Assembly: GCF_001689125.2 (NCBI RefSeq)
Contig: NZ_CP015405.2
Coordinates: forward strand, 3,726,501 to 3,790,500
DNA: 64,000 nt
Direction: 5' to 3'
Source: Blautia pseudococcoides
Lineage (GTDB): Bacteria; Bacillota; Clostridia; Lachnospirales; Lachnospiraceae
This document shows positions 1-9,474 of this stretch, in pieces. Numbering within the stretch: the first letter of the stretch is position 1; each line of letters opens with the position of its first letter. The notes under the pieces were generated by a model, which worked only from the letters and a program-made list of their open reading frames with translations, was not told where the DNA came from and did not search any database. The position numbers were made by a program, and so were the translations under genes.

Positions 1-1734
1 AGAAATAATTACCAGATGAAAGAAATCCGCTTCAAACTCGAGGAGGGCACATACCAGTCCGTAAAGGTTTCCGTTTCCTCCTCCCCCACCAATGGGGGAC
101 AGACTGTATTCCAGCAGAAGAACTGGACACAGGGTGCTGACATGCAGACAATAACCCTTGACCAGCCTGTTACGGGAAGATATGTACGTTTTACTGTAAA
201 CAAGGATAACAACAGCCCCACCAAATATTCAGAGGTGGAAATCTGGGCCACAGGCAAATCTTACGATGAGTCCAAGCCCGAATACGTGGCACCGGATTCC
301 AAATATGACACCCTGGTATGGGCAGATGAGTTTGACGGCGACAGCATTGACGAGACAAGATGGAATATTATTGACGGTATGGCAAACCACGCCGCCATCT
401 ACAACAGAGACGCTGTCAGCATAGTAAAGGATGGAGAGGAAAGCTACCTTGCCATCAACTCCAAGAACTACGAATCCACAAAGGCCCTTATTGATGCGGT
501 AGGCTGGGATCAGTACGGTTCACAGCAGCTCGCCTCCAAGGTCACATGGTCATCCGGCCGCCTGGAATCCAAAAATAAGTTTTCCTTCCAGTTCGGACGC
601 ATGGCAGTCCGTGCAAAACCCAACGATTCCCAGGGTATCTGGCCTGCGATCTGGATGCTGTGCCAGGATGAGACCGGACATGATGAGATCGACGTACTGG
701 AATATCTTGGTCAGGATTCCTGGTCGGCCTGGACCACCAATCATTTCGGTATTCTGAGCTACAATAAAGGCTCACACGGTATTGCCACCAACAATTATGA
801 GGCATGGTGCCAGGACTTCCACGTATTTGAAGTAGAATGGGACCCTGAGGCTATCACCTTCTTTATTGACGGCAATCAAGTACACAAAACCAGCCAGGCC
901 AGGGATGACGGCAGAGACGGCATGCACACCCGCCCCATGTTCCCCATTCTGGAAACACAGGTGGGCGACGGCTGGGTCGGTGATGTGGACTACAGCAAAC
1001 AAAACACAAAACAGGACAGCGATTTCCTGGTTGACTGGGTTCGCGTATACCAGACCGAAGATCAGGCAGTTACCCGTTTTGACGACCTGACCAAAATTTC
1101 AGGGGGAACCAATGACGATTACTTTATCAGTGCTTCCTCGGCAACAGACGGGCTTATGGCACTCACAAACGGAGAAGAACCTTATGAGGACAAGGACAAT
1201 TTCTATTACGGCGGGCAGCCCAGATATGAGGACAGCAGAATCGCTGTAAAGGAAAATGCTGAGGACCAGTCCTTAGTATACAAAATCCCGGGCGTAAATG
1301 ATGTGCATCTGACCGCCTATTACCAGACCCTCAGCGATGCGGCCCAGTGGGACGGCGGGGCAGGTTCCTACAAAGGCGCATCCATCAGAACCACGCTGAA
1401 GGATAATGCAAATATTGATTTCCAGGTATTTTCCTCACCTGACGGAAAGAACTGGACAAGGTTTGAAAATATTAAGACTGTAGATAATTTCCCTGAGGCA
1501 TATCCAAGCTATGCCAGGATCACATTTGACGCTTACGGACTTCCGGAAGGCACAAATTATGTGAAAGTTGCGTTCCCGGACTATAAAGGTGTCAGCTACG
1601 CTCTTAAATCAGGGGATGTGAAAGAGGTTCAGAACACAGATATCCAGCTTGCAAAAGTGACCTTCCTTCAGGATCAGCAGGAAACTGCAGACAAATCCCA
1701 ACTGGAAGCAGTCATTGCAGAAGCGGAGCATTGA
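1..1734 (+). CDS. GH16 beta-glucanase, 5'-partial and frameshifted at its 3' end
   Basis: Secreted endo-beta-1,3(4)-glucanase/galactanase-type glycoside hydrolase. The frame is already open at base 1, so the signal peptide and N-terminus lie upstream of the window. The first ~80 residues resemble the end of an F5/8 type C (CBM32-like) domain (GRYVRFTV...YSEVEIWA). The GH16 domain starts at VWADEFDGDSID, and its catalytic signature DEIDVLEYLG (nucleophile and acid/base Glu) is intact around window residue 228. A second beta-sandwich-like region follows. The protein ends abruptly in ADKSQLEAVIAEAEH, which is the beginning of a FIVAR repeat; the rest of that repeat is in another frame immediately downstream. 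The exact substrate (laminarin, lichenan or galactan) cannot be read from the motif. Confidence 0.85.
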   Translation, partial: RNNYQMKEIRFKLEEGTYQSVKVSVSSSPTNGGQTVFQQKNWTQGADMQTITLDQPVTGRYVRFTVNKDNNSPTKYSEVEIWATGKSYDESKPEYVAPDSKYDTLVWADEFDGDSIDETRWNIIDGMANHAAIYNRDAVSIVKDGEESYLAINSKNYESTKALIDAVGWDQYGSQQLASKVTWSSGRLESKNKFSFQFGRMAVRAKPNDSQGIWPAIWMLCQDETGHDEIDVLEYLGQDSWSAWTTNHFGILSYNKGSHGIATNNYEAWCQDFHVFEVEWDPEAITFFIDGNQVHKTSQARDDGRDGMHTRPMFPILETQVGDGWVGDVDYSKQNTKQDSDFLVDWVRVYQTEDQAVTRFDDLTKISGGTNDDYFISASSATDGLMALTNGEEPYEDKDNFYYGGQPRYEDSRIAVKENAEDQSLVYKIPGVNDVHLTAYYQTLSDAAQWDGGAGSYKGASIRTTLKDNANIDFQVFSSPDGKNWTRFENIKTVDNFPEAYPSYARITFDAYGLPEGTNYVKVAFPDYKGVSYALKSGDVKEVQNTDIQLAKVTFLQDQQETADKSQLEAVIAEAEH

Positions 1735-3182
1735 CTGCCCATGATTATACGGCGGAGAGCTGGAACGTATTAAGGGAAGCGGTGGATGCAGGCACAGCTG
1801 TCATGAACGATGAGACCGCCATTGCACAGGATATGGCGAATGCTGCCACAGCCATCCGAAATGCCATCGACAGCCTGGAGGCGGCACCGGAAGCAGACAA
1901 AACAGCGCTGAAATCCGCACTTGATAAAGCAGCAAAGCTCATCGAAAGCGATTATACCTCATCCTCCTGGAAAACTCTGACGGAAGCAGTCAGCGCGGGC
2001 CAAAAGGTATTTGATGACAAAAAAGCATCTGACAGTGATATCAAAAAAGCTGCAGAGGTTATTCAAAAGGCAATAGACGGGCTGAGAAAGATAACAAAAA
2101 CAAATAAAACAGCATTAAAAAATGCCCTTGACAAGGCATCTGAACTGAAACAAGACGACTATACCGCATCCACATGGAAGAATCTCACAAAAGCAGTGGA
2201 CGCAGGTAAAAAATTACTTAGCAACAAAAACGCTTCCCAGAAGGACATTGACCAAGCTGCCAAAAGCATCACAAAAGCTGTCTCTGACCTGAAAAAGGAA
2301 GTAAAAGGCACATGGCAGAAAAATGCCAAGGGCTGGTGGTATGACTACGGCAGCGGAAAGTGGCCGGCAGGAAAATGGGAGCTTATCGAAGGGAAATGGT
2401 ATGCGTTTGACGGGGACGGCTATATGCGGACCGAATGGTTCCGGGACGGAAATACCTGGTATTATCTCACAGGTTCAGGCGCTATGGCTACCGGATGGAT
2501 CAGAGTCGGAGACAACTGGTATTATCTCAGAGATAACGGCAGCATGGCTACCGGTTGGATGAATGTAGGCGGTACCTGGTATTATCTCTCCGGTTCAGGC
2601 GCCATGCTCACCGGATGGGTGAAACTTGGCCAAACCTGGTATTACCTGAACACTTCAGGCGCTATGGCCACCGGATGGATCAAACCGGGCAATGACTGGT
2701 ATTATATGACTTCCTCCGGCGCTATGACTGCCGGATGGATCAAACTGGACAGCAGCTGGTATTATCTGAACGCTTCAGGCACTATGGCTGCCGGATGGCT
2801 TCGCCTGGGCAATAACTGGTATTACCTCAATGCATCAGGCCGCATGGCTACCGGATGGATCCGGCTGGGAAGCAGCTGGTACTACCTGACAAACTCAGGC
2901 GCTATGGCTACAGGATGGTTGAAAGACGGCAATAGCTGGTATTACCTCACCGCTTCAGGCCGCATGGCTGCCGGATGGCTCAAACTTGGAAATAGCTGGT
3001 ACTACCTGACAAACTCAGGTGCTATGGCTACAGGCTGGATCAATGACAGCAGCAAATGGTACTACCTGACCGCTTCAGGCGCTATGGCCCAAAACACATG
3101 GATTGACAATTATTATGTCAACTCAAGTGGTGCCTGGACACAAACACGTTCATTCATTTCAGACAGCACACACTCACTATAG
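1731..3182 (+). CDS. FIVAR and choline-binding repeat tail, split from the GH16 gene by a frameshift
   Basis: This is the C-terminal part of the preceding glucanase. It opens with the remainder of FIVAR repeat 1 (DYTAESWNVLREAVDAG), then two complete FIVAR repeats of ~65 residues. Next come two degenerate and about eleven 20-residue cell-wall-binding repeats of the GW-WYYL-SGAMATGW type (PF01473-like), which bind choline or related wall polymers. The only in-frame start is a TTG overlapping the upstream stop, with no properly spaced ribosome site. There is no signal peptide, so it is very unlikely to be an independent gene. Restoring one base before the TTG gives the consensus join AEALTAHDYTAESW. 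It is either a real pseudogene or a sequencing error. Confidence 0.75.
   Translation: MTAHDYTAESWNVLREAVDAGTAVMNDETAIAQDMANAATAIRNAIDSLEAAPEADKTALKSALDKAAKLIESDYTSSSWKTLTEAVSAGQKVFDDKKASDSDIKKAAEVIQKAIDGLRKITKTNKTALKNALDKASELKQDDYTASTWKNLTKAVDAGKKLLSNKNASQKDIDQAAKSITKAVSDLKKEVKGTWQKNAKGWWYDYGSGKWPAGKWELIEGKWYAFDGDGYMRTEWFRDGNTWYYLTGSGAMATGWIRVGDNWYYLRDNGSMATGWMNVGGTWYYLSGSGAMLTGWVKLGQTWYYLNTSGAMATGWIKPGNDWYYMTSSGAMTAGWIKLDSSWYYLNASGTMAAGWLRLGNNWYYLNASGRMATGWIRLGSSWYYLTNSGAMATGWLKDGNSWYYLTASGRMAAGWLKLGNSWYYLTNSGAMATGWINDSSKWYYLTASGAMAQNTWIDNYYVNSSGAWTQTRSFISDSTHSL
2401..3100 (+). repeat. 60-bp tandem repeats coding choline-binding modules
   Basis: About eleven consecutive 60-bp units, each coding one 20-residue repeat with the core WYYL..SGAMATGW. 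The period is exactly 60 bp from about 2401 onward. Units differ at many positions, so these are old diverged repeats rather than a fresh expansion. Recombination between units could change the repeat number. Confidence 0.9.
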
Positions 3183-3215
3183 AAAAGGGGCCGGTATCCA
3201 CAAAATGCCGGCCCC
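3183..3215 (-). terminator. Rho-independent terminator between GH16 tail and L,D-transpeptidase
   Basis: GGGGCCGG (3187-3194) pairs with CCGGCCCC (3208-3215) across a 13-nt loop. Read on the minus strand the stem is followed by TTTTCT, so it mainly terminates the L,D-transpeptidase gene ending at 3234; it may also stop the converging plus-strand gene. Confidence 0.8.
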
Positions 3216-3233
3216 ACAAAATTATGAAACATA

Positions 3234-4637
3234 TCAGTACACCACTACCGGCACACCTTTTTCTATATTATTATAAATCTTCTCCGCATTGGCCGGAGGC
3301 GTATTCACGCAGCCGTGGGAACCGTTGTTAATGTACTCAGAGCCTCCAAAACTTTCTCTCCAGTCTGCATCGTGGATGCCCGTATTCGCATAAAACGGCA
3401 TCCAGTACTGAACCGGTGAGGAATAATTCTCGCCAACCAGTGTGGCATTTCTCTCTTTATACATAATACCGTAGATTCCCGTATGGGTATCCCAACCCTG
3501 GTTATGGTTGCCTGTTACAACATCCGTGCTCACCAAAAGCTGTCCATCCTTGTAGAACCACATATGCTGCGCCTGCAGACTGATCTCCACGTATGTATTT
3601 CCAATATCATTGGTATCCCGCACATAGCCTCTGTAAGTATACTCAGGCTCCATGGTCTGGGACTGGCCGCTCTTTATGGCCTCAACAAGCTTTGTGGTAG
3701 TGTCGTTTCTGGCTATCAGCCATCCATAGTCTCCGCCGCTGACCGTGATGGTCTCTCCCGTGGAGGTTACAAACTGGCGGGGATAACCAAAGGTATCATA
3801 TTTCTTGGCCATTTCCACCACGTACTCTTTTGCTTTTTCCTCGTCCAGGACCACGTCCCCGTTCTCATCTGTGGTAAGCCAGTTCTTGATAACATCCTTG
3901 TTCACCGCTTCCTGTCTGTCCGAGAAGTCAAAGGTCACGGTAACACCCAGAAATACATTGCTCTGGTCACGCTGCTTGATCAGATTCTCATCCGTGCTGT
4001 ATACTGTAGGCTTCAAATAACACTCTTCCGCTTCCAGGTCCAGCTCTGTCTTTCCCTCATCAATGGCTTTCAGGATCTGTTCTTTTACCTTGTCCTTATC
4101 CAGGGCATTTCCCATAACTTCAGGCACGATCTCGTATCCGGTGTCTGTATCACCCAGATAAGCATCCGCCGGCTGTGTTATATTTGCTTCCTGGAACGCA
4201 TCCAGGGCATCTATAGCACTATACAGCATGTCTTTGTCATAGGTGGTCGTGGCTGACATATCGTAGTCATTCTGATGTGCAAATGACAGGAACCAGAGAA
4301 ACGGGTTCTGCTTGTCTTTCAGCTCCTGGATCTTGCCGTCATCCACATACTGCATATTCATCTGTGATGCCACTATGGATTCCGTCTTACCGTCCCGCTC
4401 CTTCAGATGCAGCGTGTAGGACGCAATCTCATCCACTATGTTGTCTTCCACATCCTCCACGCTCTTGCCGGAGGCATTCATTCCGTTGATCTGGGAACCC
4501 AGATAGAAATGTTTGGTAAAGTATACGACACCGGCTATGTACCCAAGCACCATGAGCGCTATATATCCGATCAAAATACCCAGTACTATCTTTTTTGCCT
4601 TCGTATACTTTCCTTTCTTCCCTTTCTTTTTTTTCAT
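3234..4637 (-). CDS. L,D-transpeptidase with YkuD catalytic domain
   Basis: Membrane-anchored peptidoglycan cross-linking enzyme that forms 3-3 (L,D) cross-links. A lysine-rich cytoplasmic N-terminus (MKKKKGKKGK) precedes one transmembrane helix at about residues 17-40. A long extracellular region of the PG_binding_4 type (NGMNASGKSVEDV near the start) follows. The YkuD domain ends with the catalytic motif SHGCVNTPP, with Cys near residue 443 and an upstream GIHD histidine. The length (467 aa) is normal for Clostridial enzymes with this layout. The ATG is preceded by AAGGGGTAGAGG. It is monocistronic, with its own terminator at 3183-3215. Redundant with D,D-transpeptidases in general, such enzymes often contribute beta-lactam tolerance; that role is inferred from the family. 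Confidence 0.92.
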   Translation of the reverse strand: MKKKKGKKGKYTKAKKIVLGILIGYIALMVLGYIAGVVYFTKHFYLGSQINGMNASGKSVEDVEDNIVDEIASYTLHLKERDGKTESIVASQMNMQYVDDGKIQELKDKQNPFLWFLSFAHQNDYDMSATTTYDKDMLYSAIDALDAFQEANITQPADAYLGDTDTGYEIVPEVMGNALDKDKVKEQILKAIDEGKTELDLEAEECYLKPTVYSTDENLIKQRDQSNVFLGVTVTFDFSDRQEAVNKDVIKNWLTTDENGDVVLDEEKAKEYVVEMAKKYDTFGYPRQFVTSTGETITVSGGDYGWLIARNDTTTKLVEAIKSGQSQTMEPEYTYRGYVRDTNDIGNTYVEISLQAQHMWFYKDGQLLVSTDVVTGNHNQGWDTHTGIYGIMYKERNATLVGENYSSPVQYWMPFYANTGIHDADWRESFGGSEYINNGSHGCVNTPPANAEKIYNNIEKGVPVVVY

Positions 4638-4712
4638 AACCTCTACCCCTTATGTTATAACTTTGTTTATCGGTAACGATCCGGTCGCCTGTATCGCTAC
4701 GTGTATTCGCCC

Positions 4713-4739
4713 ATTATAAATCGCTTTGCAATGGGGCAA
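4713..4739 (-). promoter_or_regulatory. Possible promoter of the L,D-transpeptidase gene
   Basis: A perfect TATAAT -10 (minus strand, 4713-4718) lies about 75 bp before the start codon. The -35 region (TTTGCC/TTGCCC, 15-16 bp away) is weak. In the 400-bp gap 4638-5038 the only other structures seen are the tandem repeat at 4886 and the inverted repeat at 4941. Confidence 0.4.
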
Positions 4740-4885
4740 ATACCTGCTGCCGCTGCTCTTTTGTACGTTCAACGCAGTAAGCCGGGCAGTTACACCTATC
4801 CTTCGTTTTCTATTCTATTTCATTTTGATTGTCGAAGTAAAGTGTTTTATGCAAAATTCATTAAAATATCACATTTCTGTAATTC

Positions 4886-4907
4886 ATCCGATAATTATCC
4901 GATAATT
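4886..4907. repeat. Tandem 11-bp repeat ATCCGATAATT x2
   Basis: Two exact, adjacent copies of ATCCGATAATT with an 11-bp period, in the intergenic region between the aminotransferase 3' end and the L,D-transpeptidase promoter. The period matches one helical turn, as in OmpR-type binding sites, but no regulator is linked. Confidence 0.5.
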
Positions 4908-4940
4908 CCGTAACCAAATAGAAATAAGGCGTTATACAAT

Positions 4941-4978
4941 AAGGCAGACCTTCTGCTTTTCTGCAAAAGTTCTGCCTT
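4941..4978 (-). terminator. Terminator-like inverted repeat after the aminotransferase gene
   Basis: AAGGCAGA (4941-4948) pairs with TCTGCCTT (4971-4978). It lies 60 bp beyond the minus-strand stop codon. The run of T after it is poor (ATTGTAT), so the assignment is tentative. Confidence 0.45.
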
Positions 4979-5038
4979 GTTATCTCACTTATGTGGTTTC
5001 CCGCAGCTATTTGGCAGGTCTGCACCTTTAAAGGGCCA

Positions 5039-6319
5039 TTACTCTGCCAGAAGCTTGTCGATACTTACCAGTTTCACACTGAGTACAAAAATCTCGGTTG
5101 CAAGCTGCAGTTCCTCCGGTGTGGGGAAACTGGGTGCAATACGGATGTTGCTGTCATAAGGATCAATACCATATGGGAAGGTAGCGCCCGCCTCTGTCAT
5201 CTTCACGCCGGCCTCCGCTGCCTTGGCAACAATATCCTTTGCACAGCCTTCCATGGAGTCAAAGGAAATGAAATATCCGCCCTTCGGTGTGGTCCATGTT
5301 CCGATGCCCGCTCCGCCGATCTCTTTTTCCAGTGTATTCTCCACTGCCTCGAATTTCGGACGGAGGATCTCTGCATGTTTTCTCATATGCTCATGCATAC
5401 CTTCAATATCCTTGAAGAAACGCACATGCCTTAGCTGGTTGATCTTGTCATGACCAATGGTCTGGATCGCCATATGTTTCCTGAAATCAGCCAGGTTTCT
5501 GGGTGAGGACGCAACAGCAGCGATACCGGAACCCGGGAAGCTTACTTTTGAAGTGGAGATGAATTTGTAAGCCAGATCCGGATTGCCCGCTTTTTCACAT
5601 TCCTCCAGAATCTCCAGCAGGAAATCCTGTTCCTCATATAAATGATGGATGCAGTAAGCATTATCCCAGAAAATACGGAAATCCTCTGCCGCCGGTTTCA
5701 GTCTGGCAAAGCGTTTCACTGTCTCCTCAGAGTAGGTGATGCCCTGTGGGTTGGAGTATTTCGGAACACACCACACGCCCTTGATCGCCGGATCAGAGCT
5801 TACCAGCTCTTCTATCATATCCATGTCCGGTCCGGCAGGAGTCATGGGAACAGTGACCATCTCAATACCAAAGTATTCGGTGATCTTAAAGTGACGGTCA
5901 TATCCCGGTGACGGACACAGAAATTTTACTTTATCTAATTTACACCACGGAGTGCTGCCGCAGACACCATGTGTCATGGAACGTGAAACTGTGTCAAACA
6001 TAACGTTCAGGCTGGAGTTGCCGAAGATCACAATCTGGTCTGCAGATACCTCAGTCATGGCTCCCAGAAGTCTTCTTGCTTCAGGAATACCGTCCAGCAG
6101 GCCATAGTTACGGCAGTCAATACCTGTTTCACATTTCAGTTTGTCAGTGCTTTTTAACTCTTCCAGCATATCCATTGCCAGCTCAAGCTGCTTCTTGGAC
6201 GGCTTTCCTCTGGACATATCCAGATTCAGTCCTTTTGCTTTTACTTCCTCAAATTGTTTTTCCAAATCGGCTTTCATAGCCTGCAGCTGCTCTCTGCTCA
6301 GTTCTTTGTACGGCGTCAT
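5039..6319 (-). CDS. Class I aminotransferase, aspartate aminotransferase Ic type
   Basis: PLP-dependent aminotransferase of the Asp_aminotransf (formerly MocR-like, PF12897) family. This is the subgroup Ic aspartate aminotransferase, which moves the amino group between aspartate and 2-oxoglutarate. Visible marks are MSRGKPSKKQLELAMDML at the N-terminus, IFGNSSLNVMFD, and the PLP lysine in STSKVSFPGSG. The start is placed at the ATG at 6319 (MTPYKELSREQ) because AGGAGG sits 6 nt before it; an upstream in-frame ATG at 6343 has no ribosome site. It is a single gene with a clear sigma-A promoter upstream. Cytoplasmic, amino-acid metabolism. No regulatory DNA-binding domain is attached despite the old MocR label. 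Confidence 0.88.
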   Translation of the reverse strand: MTPYKELSREQLQAMKADLEKQFEEVKAKGLNLDMSRGKPSKKQLELAMDMLEELKSTDKLKCETGIDCRNYGLLDGIPEARRLLGAMTEVSADQIVIFGNSSLNVMFDTVSRSMTHGVCGSTPWCKLDKVKFLCPSPGYDRHFKITEYFGIEMVTVPMTPAGPDMDMIEELVSSDPAIKGVWCVPKYSNPQGITYSEETVKRFARLKPAAEDFRIFWDNAYCIHHLYEEQDFLLEILEECEKAGNPDLAYKFISTSKVSFPGSGIAAVASSPRNLADFRKHMAIQTIGHDKINQLRHVRFFKDIEGMHEHMRKHAEILRPKFEAVENTLEKEIGGAGIGTWTTPKGGYFISFDSMEGCAKDIVAKAAEAGVKMTEAGATFPYGIDPYDSNIRIAPSFPTPEELQLATEIFVLSVKLVSIDKLLAE

Positions 6320-6457
6320 GGCTCTCCTCCTGGTGATTTTCATAATTTGTAACTGTTTTGTTCCTTCGCGGGTAACTTTTCAGTCGGGCTGCGAATACTT
6401 ACTGCCACGGTAAAGCATGCCGTGCAGCTTCTTAACAATTATGCTTCGTTATGTGGT

Positions 6458-6487
6458 ATTGTATGATAGAATATGACTTTATGTCAA
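6458..6487 (-). promoter_or_regulatory. Sigma-A promoter of the aminotransferase gene
   Basis: On the minus strand TTGACA (6482-6487) is followed after 18 bp by TACAAT (6458-6463), a near-consensus promoter about 140 bp before the start codon. Confidence 0.75.
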
Positions 6488-6578
6488 TACCCTCTTGCAT
6501 TTTTGGTAATTTTTTCCCCTTTTTACCGGGTTTATAGCTTTTTATATGCAATTTAACAAATGGAATCCTGCATTTTCC

Positions 6579-9164
6579 TCACTGTTTTTTTCTATTCCCG
6601 CTGATAAGCCTCGGAAGCAGCAGAATCTCATGCATAAGAAGCGGAATTGCGGAAATCCCCAGCAGCCAGCGCCATTCTCCAAAGGACAGCTGCACCGTCT
6701 GAAATGCCCGGACAAAATACGGCACCTCTGTGACCATAACCTGAAGGGCCAGCCCCAGGAAAAACGCCAGTATCATAAACGGGTTATCCAGATGGTTCAT
6801 CCGAAGTACCGACTTATCCCTGTCCCGCATTCCAATGGCGTGGAAAAGCTGCGACACACCCAGCACGGTAAAGGCGTAGGTCTGGCCTCCTTTGTGAAAG
6901 GCGTAGAGGGTGATCGCGCTGATCAGCATTCCGTAAAATACGGTGAACAGCCACCCTCCGTGGGCAAACAGCCCTTCATTGGGGTCCCTGGGCTTTTTCC
7001 TCATGAGGGATGCCGGGTCATTTTTGTCCACGCCCAGGGCCAGGGCAGGCAGGGAATCTGTGATCAGGTTTACCCACAGAATATGACTTGCTTTCAAAGG
7101 CGTTTCCAGGGAAAGCAACACAGCCACAAACATGGTAATGATCTCTCCGAAATTGGAGGACAGCAGGAACAGAATGGATTTCTTGATGTTCACGTAAATG
7201 CCTCTGCCCTCTTCCATGGCCTTCTCAATGGTGGAAAAGTTATCATCTGTCAGCACCATATCCGCAGCATTCTTTGCCACATCCGTTCCGTTTTTGCCCA
7301 TGGCGATCCCAATGTCGGCGGCCTGCAGGGAGGGCGCGTCGTTGACTCCGTCCCCGGTCATGGCTACAATCTGCCCGTTTTTCCGGAAACGGCTGACAAT
7401 CTTTACTTTATGTGCAGGGGTGACACGGGCGAATACCCGCAGGTCTTTCATCTTCCTTGCAAAACGCTCCTCGCTCATGTTATCCAGCTCTGCGCCGGTG
7501 ACGCACTGGTCCATGGAGTCTGCTATGCCGATTTTTTTTGCAACAGCTAATGCCGTGTCTTTGTAATCCCCTGTGATCATAGCCACCTGTACCCCTGCCT
7601 TTTTCAGGATGCGGATAGACTGGGTGACTTCTTTTCTGGGCGGGTCCATCATGCCTGCCATTCCTGCAAATACCAGATTGCCTGTGAGGGCGGACTCGCT
7701 TTTATCTTTCACGTGTTCCTTAAACGCCAGAGCCAGCACACGAAGTCCGTCCTGGGCCATTGCCTCCATTGCCATGCGGATTTTCATGCGCTGCACTTCT
7801 GTCATAGGGACCGCATTTCCACGGATTGATACAAACGCGCAGCGCTCCAGCAGATAATCACAGGCTCCTTTCACGTAGACGGTTTCGTTGCCGCCGTCTT
7901 TGTGTACGGTTGCCATGTATTTTCGTTCAGAATCAAAGGGGATTTCATGGGTACGTGGATATTGTTCCTTTAATTTCTCCCGGTTATACCCCATTTCCTC
8001 TCCCATGTGGAGAAGCGCAAGCTCTGTGGAGTCACCAATCTCCTGTTTTCCCAGCATACTGTTGTTGCACAGGAGAAACCCTTCCATCAACCGTGGAAAT
8101 TCCCTGCGGCGGATTTTTGACAGGGGAAGTTTGCGGTCATCACCGTAAATCTCCACCACCTTCATCTTGTTTTCCGTTAGAGTGCCTGTTTTGTCGGAGC
8201 AGATGATGCCCACGGACCCGAGGGTTTCCACTGCGGGAAGCTTCCTTATAATGGTGTTGACTTTAACCATGCGGGCAACACCCAGGGCAAGGACAATGGT
8301 CACCACTGCAGGCAGACCTTCGGGTATAGCCGCAACTGCCAGAGAAATGGCAACCAGAAGCATCTGCAGAATGTTGCGGTGCTGGACAACGCCCAGAAGG
8401 AAAAGGGCAGCGCAGAGGACTACAGCCACCACGCTCAGCATTTTTCCAAGATCGCCCAAACGTTTCTGCAGGGGCGTCAGCTCTGTGGGGGTGTCGTTGA
8501 TCATTCCGGCTATTTTGCCAAGCTCTGTCTCCATGCCGGTGGCCACCACGATTCCCTCGGCGCTTCCCTTCATGGCTTCGGTTGACATAAATGCAATGTT
8601 TTTCCACTCTGCCATGGGGATTCCCTGGGGCAGCACAGTGTCTGTCTTCCGGACCGGCATGGATTCGCCGGTGAGGGCGGACTCATTGGTCTGGAAACCT
8701 TGTACTCTTATCAGGCGGATATCTGCCGGTACCTGGTCTCCTGCCTCTATCTTGACCAGGTCTCCGGGAACTACGCCGGAGGCGGGGATTTTCTTGTAGA
8801 TACCGTCACGTTTGACTACTGCGGACGGGGCAGTCATTTTCTTTAAGGCATCCATGGCTTTTTTAGCTCTGCCCTCCTGGATGACGCCTACGGTAGTGTT
8901 CAGGGCTATGACAACAAAAATGATCGCGGTATCGCTGAACTGGCGCAGAAGCATGGAGATTGCAGCGGCCATGAACAGGATGAAGATCATAGGGTCGTTG
9001 AGCTGTTCCATGACCATGTCCAGAATTGTCTGGTCTTTGCCTTTTTCTAGTATGTTTTCTCCGGTTTTACGGAGTCTTTCGGCGGCCTCGGCGGAGGGGA
9101 GACCGGTGGATTGGTGGGTGTGGAAGGTTTCTTCTAATTGGGGGGTTGTGAATGCTTCGTACAT
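6579..9164 (-). CDS. Calcium-transporting type P-type ATPase
   Basis: P2-type cation pump that couples ATP hydrolysis to export of Ca2+ (or a similar divalent cation) across the membrane. The domain order is complete: cation-ATPase N-domain (residues 1-70), paired membrane helices, actuator domain with TGES, the PEGLPA calcium-site motif in M4 and phosphorylation motif [10 protein letters not shown] (Asp near 323). [11 protein letters not shown] in the hinge and C-terminal helices with [13 protein letters not shown] follow. The length of 861 aa is usual for bacterial SERCA-like pumps such as Listeria LMCA1. The start is supported by AAGGAGGTGA 6 nt upstream. It stands alone. Substrate is inferred from the PEGL and NLITD motifs. 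Confidence 0.92.
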   Translation of the reverse strand: MYEAFTTPQLEETFHTHQSTGLPSAEAAERLRKTGENILEKGKDQTILDMVMEQLNDPMIFILFMAAAISMLLRQFSDTAIIFVVIALNTTVGVIQEGRAKKAMDALKKMTAPSAVVKRDGIYKKIPASGVVPGDLVKIEAGDQVPADIRLIRVQGFQTNESALTGESMPVRKTDTVLPQGIPMAEWKNIAFMSTEAMKGSAEGIVVATGMETELGKIAGMINDTPTELTPLQKRLGDLGKMLSVVAVVLCAALFLLGVVQHRNILQMLLVAISLAVAAIPEGLPAVVTIVLALGVARMVKVNTIIRKLPAVETLGSVGIICSDKTGTLTENKMKVVEIYGDDRKLPLSKIRRREFPRLMEGFLLCNNSMLGKQEIGDSTELALLHMGEEMGYNREKLKEQYPRTHEIPFDSERKYMATVHKDGGNETVYVKGACDYLLERCAFVSIRGNAVPMTEVQRMKIRMAMEAMAQDGLRVLALAFKEHVKDKSESALTGNLVFAGMAGMMDPPRKEVTQSIRILKKAGVQVAMITGDYKDTALAVAKKIGIADSMDQCVTGAELDNMSEERFARKMKDLRVFARVTPAHKVKIVSRFRKNGQIVAMTGDGVNDAPSLQAADIGIAMGKNGTDVAKNAADMVLTDDNFSTIEKAMEEGRGIYVNIKKSILFLLSSNFGEIITMFVAVLLSLETPLKASHILWVNLITDSLPALALGVDKNDPASLMRKKPRDPNEGLFAHGGWLFTVFYGMLISAITLYAFHKGGQTYAFTVLGVSQLFHAIGMRDRDKSVLRMNHLDNPFMILAFFLGLALQVMVTEVPYFVRAFQTVQLSFGEWRWLLGISAIPLLMHEILLLPRLISGNRKKQ

Positions 9165-9232
9165 GGCTTCACCTCCTTGGATAATGTATGCTTGACTTTT
9201 GGGGGTTAGACTAGTTATAGTTATATGGGACG

Positions 9233-9297
9233 GGAGCTTGTACGCGGGAGGGGCGGGGATGCAAACACCATCCCCGCCCCTCCCGCGTACAAACTCC
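9233..9297. repeat. Long GC-rich hairpin between divergent genes
   Basis: A 28-bp left arm (9233-9260) is the reverse complement of 9270-9297 with one mismatch; the next pair G9261-C9269 extends it, leaving a 7-nt loop. The stem core is GTACGCGGGAGGGG and is extremely GC-rich compared with its flanks. It lies between the 5' ends of the P-ATPase and methyltransferase genes, so it is not at a gene end where a terminator is expected. The remainder of the 310-bp gap shows no other feature I can name. Confidence 0.85.
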
Positions 9298-9474
9298 CTG
9301 GCTAAGATAAACGGAAGTGGATACAGATTTTGAGGGCGGTTGGCTGTATTAGGAAACTGAGGGTGAAGAAATCAGGATGGTTTGAGGGCTGTGCCGCTGG
9401 ATACTGGGAACAAAAAACTTATAGGATTAAGTGTTCATTGATTAAGAAATTAAGGATTGAGAGGAATTTAATGT

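Noticed and set aside
1720..1740. Programmed ribosomal frameshift joining the GH16 and FIVAR parts
   Set aside because: No slippery heptamer and no downstream structure are visible at the junction; a plain one-base deletion explains it better.
2401..3100. CRISPR-like array
   Set aside because: The 60-bp period lies inside a coding frame and encodes choline-binding repeats; there are no spacers.
3483..4256. 257-codon plus-strand frame opposite the L,D-transpeptidase gene
   Set aside because: Antisense to a convincing gene; composition and lack of motifs mark it as a shadow.
6546..7550. 334-codon plus-strand frame opposite the P-type ATPase gene
   Set aside because: It is the antisense shadow of the ATPase, with no family motif and no ribosome site.
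9165..9474. Riboswitch or rho-independent terminator for the P-ATPase or methyltransferase
   Set aside because: The hairpin is at the 5' side of both genes, has no T tract and matches no riboswitch core I know.
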